A stretch of 34,941 bases of DNA from Candidatus Merdiplasma excrementigallinarum (GTDB lineage: Bacteria > Bacillota > Clostridia > Lachnospirales > Lachnospiraceae). Under the pieces are notes generated by a model. That model had not been told where the DNA came from, ran no database searches, and worked only from the letters and a program-made list of their open reading frames with translations. This document shows, piece by piece, positions 1 to 5,630 of this stretch. The translations under genes and the position numbers were made by a program. Each line of letters begins with the position of its first letter. The first letter of the stretch is position 1. Where the stretch lies: contig DVOS01000031.1 of the NCBI GenBank assembly GCA_018713435.1, forward strand, positions 1 through 34,941, written 5' to 3'.

Positions 1-119
1 AGGCCTCTTTCGAGAGGGAGAACAGCAAGCTGGATCCCACAGATATGGGGGCGCTGCAGCGGATGATCGAGAAAAAAAGAAAACTTCAGGCCCTGGAAAA
101 ACTGCATATTTCTCTGTAA
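1..119 (+). CDS. dnaG: DNA primase, C-terminal end (partial)
   Basis: An open frame enters from the left edge (first full codon at base 3) and stops at 117-119. About 38 residues are visible, ending in a charged helix ([18 protein letters not shown]). The tail alone is not diagnostic. The call rests on position: rpoD starts 35 bases downstream, and dnaG directly before rpoD is the classic macromolecular synthesis operon of Bacillota. The visible part would belong to the C-terminal helicase-binding region, which carries no catalytic residues. The upstream part lies outside the window. Confidence 0.7.
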   Translation, partial: ASFERENSKLDPTDMGALQRMIEKKRKLQALEKLHISL

Positions 120-154
120 TAGGGCAACACTTATGCCATAAGGAGGAAATCCCT

Positions 155-1051
155 ATGGTATCAGAAAAGCTGAAGCTGCCGGAGGAGAAGCGCATGGAGG
201 AACTGATGGGGCCGGAAGGCGTCTCCAGCGAAGATCCGGTGCATATGTATTTAAGAGAAATCGGAAAGGTCCCTCTGCTGAGCCAGGAGGAAGAGATGGA
301 ACTGTCCCGGAGGATCCGGACGGGGGACGGCGAGGCTGCCAAACGGCTGGCGGAAGCCAACCTGAGGCTGGTGGTGAGCATTGCCAAACGGTACGTGGGC
401 AGAGGCATGCTGCTCCCGGATCTGATCCAGGAGGGAAACCTGGGGCTGATGAAAGCGGTGGACAAGTATGACTACCAGAAAGGGTACCGGTTCAGCACCT
501 ACGCCACCTGGTGGATCCGCCAGGCCATTACCAGGGCCATCGCGGACCAGGGAAGAACCATCCGCATTCCGGTGCATATGGTGGAAACCGTAAACCGTAT
601 GCGGAAAATGTCCCGCAGGCTGGCCCAGAATCTGGGCAGGGAGCCTTCTGTGGAGGAGCTGGCGGGGCTGATGCAGATGCCGGGGCAGCAGGTGGCGGAG
701 ATTCTGAAGATTATGATGGAACCGGTGTCCCTGGAAGCGCCGGTGGGAGATGAGGAGGACGCCCATCTGGGAGATTTTATGGCGGACATGGTATTCCCGC
801 CTCCTTCCGAGGAGGCTTCCTGCCGCATGATGCGCAGCCAGCTGGCGGAGGTGCTGGAGACGCTGACAGAGCGGGAGAGGCAGGTCCTTTCCCTTCGATT
901 CGGACTGGAGGACGGGGAAGTACACACCCTGGAGGAAGTGGGAGACCGTTTCCATGTGACCCGGGAACGAATCCGGCAGATAGAGGCAAAGGCGCTGCGA
1001 AAGCTGCGCCATCCCAGCAGAAGCAGGAAACTGAGAGATTATCTGGATTAG
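155..1051 (+). CDS. rpoD: Primary RNA polymerase sigma factor, short form
   Basis: Housekeeping sigma-70 factor that directs RNA polymerase to -35/-10 promoters. The 298-residue product has region 1.2 from about residue 25 ([18 protein letters not shown]), region 2 at about 65-140 with the melting and -10 reading helix [15 protein letters not shown], region 3, and region 4 ending in [20 protein letters not shown]. The start is well supported: TAAGGAGGAAAT lies just upstream, and dnaG stops only 35 bases before, leaving no room for a longer N-terminus. Usual Clostridia RpoD proteins are about 350-380 residues, so the acidic region 1.1 is essentially absent here. Position after dnaG argues that this is the primary sigma factor and not a paralogue. 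It probably forms an operon with dnaG and with trmK, 15 bases downstream. Confidence 0.95.
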   Translation: MVSEKLKLPEEKRMEELMGPEGVSSEDPVHMYLREIGKVPLLSQEEEMELSRRIRTGDGEAAKRLAEANLRLVVSIAKRYVGRGMLLPDLIQEGNLGLMKAVDKYDYQKGYRFSTYATWWIRQAITRAIADQGRTIRIPVHMVETVNRMRKMSRRLAQNLGREPSVEELAGLMQMPGQQVAEILKIMMEPVSLEAPVGDEEDAHLGDFMADMVFPPPSEEASCRMMRSQLAEVLETLTERERQVLSLRFGLEDGEVHTLEEVGDRFHVTRERIRQIEAKALRKLRHPSRSRKLRDYLD

Positions 1052-1066
1052 AAGAGCGGAAGAAAA

Positions 1067-1795
1067 ATGGAATTATCGAGACGACTATACGCTGTGGCAG
1101 GTCTGGTGACGCCGGGAAACCGGCTGGCCGATGTGGGCACTGACCACGGATACATACCGATTTATCTGATGGAACAGGGCCTGATCCCCCATGGAATAGC
1201 CATGGATGTAAACGCAGGTCCCCTTGAGAGGGCCAGGGAGCATATCCGGGAGCATGGCCTGGAGGAAAAGATTGAGACCAGACTTTCAGACGGTCTGAGG
1301 GAAATAGAAGCGGGAGAAGCGGATACGGTGGTGATAGCCGGTATGGGAGGCGCCCTTACCATCCGGATCCTGGAGGAAGGCTTCCGGATTCTGCCGTCTT
1401 TGAAGGAGCTGGTTCTGCAGCCCCAGTCGGAAATAGCCAGAGTGAGAAACTGGCTTGCTGACCGGGGATATTGTATTGAACGGGAAGATATGGTGGAAGA
1501 GGAAGGGAAATATTATCCCATGTTCCGGGCGGTTTGGGGAGGAAAAACCGGGCATCTGCGCCCGGAGGAAGCCCTTTACGGCCCTCTGCTGCTTCAGAAC
1601 AGGCACCCGGTGCTTTTGCGGTATCTGCAAAAAGAGAGGGAGCGAAAAAAAGGGATCCTGGCCCAGATTGAAAGCCGAGGAGCCCAAAACGCCCGGGAAC
1701 GGCGGCAGGAGCTTCTGGAGGCGCTGGAAGAAAACGGCAGAGCGCTTTCCTTTTTTGCAAAACGGGAAACGGAAGGATGCCGGAAGACGGAATAG
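1067..1795 (+). CDS. trmK: tRNA (adenine-N1-22) methyltransferase
   Basis: Class I SAM-dependent methyltransferase of the TrmK/YqfN family, which makes m1A22 in tRNA. The SAM-binding glycine motif is ADVGTDHGYIPIYL near residues 21-34, and the family signature VVIAGMGGALTIRIL is near residues 88-102, followed by LQPQSEIARVRNWL. A charged C-terminal helical segment rich in Glu and Arg (about 190-230) matches the coiled-coil tail of the family. Length of 242 residues is normal. It follows rpoD by 15 bases, the conserved Bacillota order. The ribosome site (GCGGAAGAAAA) is weak, suggesting coupling to rpoD translation. Confidence 0.92.
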   Translation: MELSRRLYAVAGLVTPGNRLADVGTDHGYIPIYLMEQGLIPHGIAMDVNAGPLERAREHIREHGLEEKIETRLSDGLREIEAGEADTVVIAGMGGALTIRILEEGFRILPSLKELVLQPQSEIARVRNWLADRGYCIEREDMVEEEGKYYPMFRAVWGGKTGHLRPEEALYGPLLLQNRHPVLLRYLQKERERKKGILAQIESRGAQNARERRQELLEALEENGRALSFFAKRETEGCRKTE

Positions 1796-1817
1796 AAAAA
1801 GAAGGGAAGGAATAGAT

Positions 1818-2603
1818 ATGAAGTGCGGTGAACTGACAGATTTTCTGGAGAAAGAAATTCCTCTCCGGGCGGCGGAGAGCTGGGACAATCCCGGACTGCA
1901 GGTGGGCAGAAGGGACGCCTGCGTCAGACGGGTTTATCTGGCCCTGGACGCCACAAGACAGGTGATTGACCACAGCATTGCCTGGGGCGCGGACCTTCTG
2001 ATTACCCATCATCCGCTTATGATGGAGGGAATTCGGAAAGTAAACGCGGATGATTTTCATGGGGAAAAAATTTTGAAGATGGCGGAACATCATCTGGCTC
2101 ATTATGCCATGCACACCAATTATGACGTCTGCCGGATGGGAGAGATCTGCAGCCGCCGGCTCCAGCTTCAGGAGACGGAGATTCTGGAGGTGACGGAAGA
2201 AAGGGCGGACGGCGTCAGCCGGGGAATCGGAACCGCAGGCTTTTTGCCCCGCCGGATGACGGCAGAGGAATGCTGCGCCCAGGTGAAACGGGCTTTCGGG
2301 CTGGGACAGGTGCGGATCTTCGGAGATCCCCGCAAAGAAGTGTTCAGGGCCGCCCTCTGCCCGGGATCCGGGAAAAGTCTCCTTCCCCGGGTTTTTGAAA
2401 AGCAGGCGGATGTTTACATTACGGGAGATATCGGGCATCACGACGGCATTGACGCGGCGGATCAGGGGCTTTGCATCATCGACGCGGGCCATTACGGACT
2501 GGAGCATGTGTTTGTGGAAGATATGGAATCGTATCTGCGGGAAACCTTTCCCGAACTGGAGGTAAAGGCGGAGCGGGGAGACTGGCCGTTTGCCTTTGCC
2601 TAG
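1818..2603 (+). CDS. Nif3-like dinuclear metal centre protein
   Basis: Member of the Nif3/YqfO/YbgI family, hexameric rings with a two-metal site, often annotated as GTP cyclohydrolase 1 type 2 homologues. The physiological role is not settled. The start ATG at 1818 has GAAGGGAAGGAA ahead of it. The same frame stays open upstream to 1455, but that part overlaps trmK and is not coding. Visible family motifs are SWDNPGLQVG near residue 20, the metal ligands LLITHHPLMM near residues 61-70, AMHTNYD near residues 97-103, and the late GDIGHHDG and DAGHYGLEH motifs that complete the metal site. The 261-residue length fits the short form without the inserted PII-like domain. It sits directly after trmK, as in Bacillus (yqfN-yqfO). 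Confidence 0.9.
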   Translation: MKCGELTDFLEKEIPLRAAESWDNPGLQVGRRDACVRRVYLALDATRQVIDHSIAWGADLLITHHPLMMEGIRKVNADDFHGEKILKMAEHHLAHYAMHTNYDVCRMGEICSRRLQLQETEILEVTEERADGVSRGIGTAGFLPRRMTAEECCAQVKRAFGLGQVRIFGDPRKEVFRAALCPGSGKSLLPRVFEKQADVYITGDIGHHDGIDAADQGLCIIDAGHYGLEHVFVEDMESYLRETFPELEVKAERGDWPFAFA

Positions 2604-2645
2604 ATTTATGAAAACGGCGCAGGAGTATGCAAGGAGGGAATGGGG

Positions 2646-4319
2646 ATGAAGGAAGAAAGATCTCAGATTACCCTGGAGATTGATGGCGAGAAGAAACAGT
2701 TCCCCCGGGGGATTACATACCGGGAGCTGGCAGAGCAGTACCAGCATACGAAGAAAAACAGGATTTTGCTTGTGCTGGCAGATAACCGCCTCAGAGAGCT
2801 GTATCGGAAGGCGAAGGATAAGGCCAGGGTCAGATTTATGACGATAGAGGACACAGCAGGCTACAACGCCTACCGCAGAAGTATGTGTCTGATGATGCTG
2901 AAGGCCATTCACAATGTGCTGGGCCACGGGGAAAATTATCAGGTTCGGATTCATTTCGCGGTGAGCGGCGGCCTTTACTGTACCATGCAGGGAGAGGTGC
3001 CTCTTACAGCGGAATTTCTGGAAAAAGTAAAGTTGTATATGGAGCAGCTGTGCAGGCAGGCTATCCCCATCGAGAAGAGAACTATGGATACGGGGGAAGC
3101 GGTGGAGCTGTTTCACAGCCATCATATGTACGACAAAGAGCAGCTGTTCTGTTACCGCAGGGTTTCCAAGACGAATGTGTACAGCATGGGAGGATTTGAA
3201 GATTATTATTACGGCTACATGGTGCCGGATACCTCCTGTCTGAATCTGTTTGACCTGAAGCTGTATCAGGAAGGGTTTGTGCTCTGTCTGCCTTCCCGGG
3301 AAGAACCCGGCCGGGTGAAAGAATTTAAGCCCATGGAAAAGCTGTTTCATGTTCAGAATCATTCCCTGAAGTGGGGGGAGACGCTGGATATCTTTTCCGT
3401 GGCAGACTTAAACCGCAAGGTGGTGGCCGGGGAGACAAAGGAGCTGATTCTCACCCAGGAGGCCTACCATGAAAAACAGCTGGCCCGGATTGCGGAGGAA
3501 ATCGCCTCCCATCCGGAGAAAAAGCTGGTGATGATCGCAGGCCCTTCCTCATCGGGGAAAACCACCTTTTCTCACCGGCTTTCCACCCAGCTGTCCGTTT
3601 ACGGGCTGAGGCCCCATCCCATTCCCATGGACAATTATTTTGTAAACCGGGAAAAAACGCCGAAGGATGCGGATGGAAATTATAACTTTGAATGTCTGGA
3701 GGCCATTGACCGGGAGCAGTTTAATGAGGATATGAGCCGCCTGCTGGCGGGGGAGCGGGTAGAACTGCCCACTTTCAACTTTAAGACCGGAAAAAGGGAG
3801 TACAAGGGAAATTCTCTTCAGATGGGGAAAAATGATATCCTGGTGATAGAGGGAATACACGGGCTGAATGATCAGCTCTCCTACGGGCTTCCGGCACAGA
3901 GCAAGTATAAAATCTATCTGAGCGCCCTGACCCAGCTGAATGTGGATGAGCACAACCGGATTTCCACTACCGACGGCAGGCTGCTGCGCCGTCTGGTGCG
4001 GGACGCCCGTACCAGGGGAGCTTCCGCGGCCCAGACCATCGCCATGTGGCCTTCTGTGCGCAGAGGGGAGGAGCAGTACATTTTTCCCTATCAGGAAAGC
4101 GCGGATGTGATGTTTAATTCCGCCCTGATCTATGAGCTGGCAGTGCTGAAGATTTACGCAGAGCCGCTGCTGTTCGGCATCGGCCGGGACCAGCCGGAAT
4201 TTGTGGAGGCCAAAAGGCTGCTGAAGTTTCTGGATTATTTTGTCCCCATACCGGCGGATCATATCCCCAATAATTCCCTGGTGCGGGAATTTATCGGGGG
4301 AAGCTGCTTTGACGTGTAG
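2646..4319 (+). CDS. TGS-domain uridine kinase-like protein
   Basis: Two-part protein of about 557 residues. The N-terminal half resembles the TGS and second additional domains of threonyl-tRNA synthetase (ITYRELAEQY near residues 23-32, then a motif with HSHHMYDKEQLF near 157-168). The C-terminal half is a P-loop kinase of the uridine kinase/phosphoribulokinase family with Walker A GPSSSGKTT at about 299-307, a DNYF substrate segment, and LVIEGIHGLND. It is commonly annotated as nucleoside kinase in Clostridia. The true substrate is not known to me. The ATG at 2646 is preferred over the in-frame ATG at 2640, because AAGGAGGG (2631-2638) sits about 7 bases before 2646 but almost touches 2640. 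It lies 42 bases after the Nif3-like gene, so probably cotranscribed. Confidence 0.85.
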   Translation: MKEERSQITLEIDGEKKQFPRGITYRELAEQYQHTKKNRILLVLADNRLRELYRKAKDKARVRFMTIEDTAGYNAYRRSMCLMMLKAIHNVLGHGENYQVRIHFAVSGGLYCTMQGEVPLTAEFLEKVKLYMEQLCRQAIPIEKRTMDTGEAVELFHSHHMYDKEQLFCYRRVSKTNVYSMGGFEDYYYGYMVPDTSCLNLFDLKLYQEGFVLCLPSREEPGRVKEFKPMEKLFHVQNHSLKWGETLDIFSVADLNRKVVAGETKELILTQEAYHEKQLARIAEEIASHPEKKLVMIAGPSSSGKTTFSHRLSTQLSVYGLRPHPIPMDNYFVNREKTPKDADGNYNFECLEAIDREQFNEDMSRLLAGERVELPTFNFKTGKREYKGNSLQMGKNDILVIEGIHGLNDQLSYGLPAQSKYKIYLSALTQLNVDEHNRISTTDGRLLRRLVRDARTRGASAAQTIAMWPSVRRGEEQYIFPYQESADVMFNSALIYELAVLKIYAEPLLFGIGRDQPEFVEAKRLLKFLDYFVPIPADHIPNNSLVREFIGGSCFDV

Positions 4320-4345
4320 GCCGATGGGAAAACGGGGAGAGAAAC

Positions 4346-4373
4346 TTGACTTTTCTCTTTTTTATGCTAAAAT
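4346..4373 (+). promoter_or_regulatory. rnpB promoter
   Basis: TTGACT at 4346-4351, a 16-base spacer, then TAAAAT at 4368-4373. A TGC triplet directly before the -10 makes it an extended -10 promoter. The predicted start is at about 4380, where the RNase P RNA P1 helix begins. Confidence 0.85.
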
Positions 4374-4380
4374 CAGAAAC

Positions 4381-4728
4381 CGTAAGTAGGATAAATGGTC
4401 GCGGCTGGCAGGCCGAAAGGTGCCAGACGAGGAAAGTCCGGGCTTCACAGGGCAGGATGCCGGATAACATCCGGTGGAGGCGACTCCAAGGACAGTGCAA
4501 CAGAAATGTACCGCCGGCCTGGGGCCGGTAAGGGTGGAAGGGCAGTGTAAGAGACTACCGCTTCCCCGGCAACGGGGAGGGCACATGTAAACCCCATCCG
4601 AAGCAAGACCGAAACAAAGCATATGGCGGCCCGTCAGCTTTAGGTAGGTCGCTGGAACCTGCTGGCGACAGCAGGTCTGGATAGATGACCATTCACGACA
4701 TAACCCGGCTTATCGTCCTGCTTACCTG
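4381..4728 (+). ncRNA. rnpB: RNase P RNA, class A
   Basis: Catalytic RNA that matures the 5' end of tRNA. The P1 helix closes the molecule: GTAAGTAGGATAA at 4382 pairs with TTATCGTCCTGCTTAC ending at 4725. Universally conserved segments are present in order: GAGGAAAGTCCGGGC (about 4429-4443), the ACAGAAATG segment, GTAAGAGACTACCG, GCAAGACCGAA (about 4603), and near the 3' end GATAGATGACC followed by CATAACCCGGCTTAT. The order and the rather long P12 and 3' hairpins fit class A, not the Bacillus class B. It has its own promoter immediately upstream and a hairpin terminator 17 bases downstream. Confidence 0.95.
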
Positions 4729-4744
4729 AAAAGATTATTATCAT

Positions 4745-4796
4745 AAAGAGGATGCTGCAAAATCATGAAATCTGTGATTGAACCGCATCCTCTTTT
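4745..4796 (+). terminator. Repeat-family hairpin, copy A
   Basis: Terminator-like hairpin behind rnpB. Outer arms AAAGAGGATGC and GCATCCTCTTT pair and are followed by T residues. The inner segment AATCATGAAATCTGTGATT (4761-4779) is a partly decayed form of the palindromic core found at full strength in the copies at 8639 and 33647. Its right half, GATTGAACCGCATCCTC, is identical to that of the copy at 33647. Confidence 0.8.
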
Positions 4797-4838
4797 CGAT
4801 AAACCACAAATGTATCAGATACGAAAGAGGTTGCCGAT

Positions 4839-5222
4839 ATGGCGGAAATACGGAGCCTGGGGAGAATTAACATTGACATTCTTTCAGAAGAATTTGGCAA
4901 AATTCAAACGGATGAAATTATAGTGACGAATGAAAGACTTCACCATATAAAAGTTAGGCATCCGGAAGATTATGAGTTATTTGAGCGATTTGGTGTTAAG
5001 AGTGTTACTTCGCCGGATTTTATCATAAAAGATATTAAACATGAGGGAACTGTCTTCATGATTAAGCGATTGCCAGATACAAATTTGAATGTAGTGGTTC
5101 GAGTTGTTCTCGAGACGGATGACAGCAAATTAAAAAATTCTGTTATGACATTCTACCGCATCCGCGAACGTAATCTTAGAAAACTTATAGAAAAAAATGG
5201 AACCCTTTACAAAAAGGCATAA
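4839..5222 (+). CDS. PBECR-like nuclease-domain protein, putative
   Basis: Small 127-residue protein without signal peptide or membrane segment. The pattern VTNERLHHIKVRHPEDYELF (residues 29-48), a following SPDFIIKD, then FMIKRLPDTNLNVVVRV and a final SVMTFYRIRERNLRKLI resembles the PBECR group (phage proteins with barnase/EndoU/colicin E5/D-RelE-like nuclease folds), in which a helix carrying His-x-x-x-x-His precedes a beta sheet. I recognise the pattern only by eye, so nuclease activity is inferred. The gene is visibly richer in A and T than its neighbours and sits alone between two terminators, which suggests acquisition. No antitoxin or phage gene is adjacent. A modest ribosome site (AAGAGG) lies about 9 bases before the ATG. 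Confidence 0.55.
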   Translation: MAEIRSLGRINIDILSEEFGKIQTDEIIVTNERLHHIKVRHPEDYELFERFGVKSVTSPDFIIKDIKHEGTVFMIKRLPDTNLNVVVRVVLETDDSKLKNSVMTFYRIRERNLRKLIEKNGTLYKKA

Positions 5223-5234
5223 TTAGCCTATAAT
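5206..5234 (+). promoter_or_regulatory. Promoter of candidate small RNA
   Basis: TTTACA at 5206-5211, a 17-base spacer and a perfect TATAAT at 5229-5234. It overlaps the last codons and stop of the preceding coding region. No open reading frame with a ribosome site follows within the next 170 bases, so the transcript is probably noncoding. Confidence 0.7.
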
Positions 5235-5240
5235 GGAAAT

Positions 5241-5406
5241 ATAATATTAAGGCTTTACCCAAAAGATTGTTGAAGTAGAGATTGTGCTGCTACGCACCCT
5301 TGGGGTCAAAAGAAATGCGGGAAAGGGCACACCCGCCAACAGTCTTTTGGTTAAGCAAATATAGATTATCCATCCCACCAGCCAGAAATGGCCGGTGGTA
5401 TTTTTG
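5241..5406 (+). ncRNA. Candidate structured small RNA
   Basis: A self-contained unit of about 166 nt between a strong promoter and an intrinsic terminator. A long closing stem pairs 5252-5272 with 5337-5356 (GCTTTACCCAAAAGATTGTTG against CAACAGTCTTTTGGTTAAGC, one bulge and two mismatches). Inside the roughly 64-nt loop, small hairpins are possible: GTGC with GCAC (about 5284-5297), ACCC with GGGT (about 5296-5306), and GCGGG with CCCGC (about 5317-5336). The terminator stem is 5375-5398 followed by TATTTTT. I do not recognise the family. A 6S-like RNA is conceivable from the long closing stem, but I see no decisive 6S feature. It is not SRP RNA (no GGAAGCAGCC-type core) and not tmRNA. Confidence 0.5.
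5375..5405 (+). terminator. Intrinsic terminator of candidate RNA
   Basis: CCACCAGCC (5375-5383) pairs with GGCCGGTGG (5390-5398), one mismatch, loop AGAAAT, followed by TATTTTT. Confidence 0.75.
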
Positions 5407-5471
5407 CGCTCATTTTTAAGGTACCCATAGAAAGACATATGAGCCTGAAGTGACAGAAATTTAAAGGATCA

Positions 5472-5523
5472 TAAGGCTCCGGACGGTATGTCCCGGAACC
5501 TTAAGCATGTACCGCTTTTTATT
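5472..5523 (+). promoter_or_regulatory. Overlapping alternative hairpins
   Basis: Two hairpins share the bases 5484-5490 and exclude each other. Hairpin 1 pairs 5472-5484 with 5490-5503 (TAAGGCTCCGGAC with GTCCCGGAACCTTA). Hairpin 2 pairs CGGTATG (5484-5490) with CATGTACCG (5506-5514) with a 2-base bulge and is followed by CTTTTTATT, so only hairpin 2 looks like a terminator. This is the geometry of an antiterminator/terminator switch, but the promoter of the surface protein lies downstream of it, so what it would control is unclear. Confidence 0.4.
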
Positions 5524-5547
5524 CGAGAAAAGTTAAGAAACCCTTAA

Positions 5548-5576
5548 TTGTACTTTGAAAGGCTCTATGCTATACT
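5548..5576 (+). promoter_or_regulatory. Promoter of the surface protein gene
   Basis: TTGTAC at 5548-5553, a 17-base spacer, TATACT at 5571-5576, preceded by TGC (extended -10). Just upstream at 5533-5547 is TTAAGAAACCCTTAA, an imperfect palindrome that could be an operator. Confidence 0.75.
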
Positions 5577-5630
5577 CAAGGCAGAAGAAAAGGCAATACA
5601 AAATACATCTATGCAGAAGGGGATGGGACT

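Noticed and set aside
1455-1817. Longer N-terminus for the Nif3-like protein
   Set aside because: The extension overlaps trmK in another frame and is Arg/Lys-rich nonsense; a ribosome site and family-type N-terminus support 1818.
1356-3362. Minus-strand open frame of 668 codons across trmK, the Nif3-like gene and the kinase gene
   Set aside because: It is antisense to three well-supported genes, contains no recognisable domain, and its composition mirrors the plus-strand codons.
5247-5438. Minus-strand 63-codon frame over the candidate small RNA
   Set aside because: No ribosome site or known motif; the region is better explained by promoter, stem and terminator on the plus strand.
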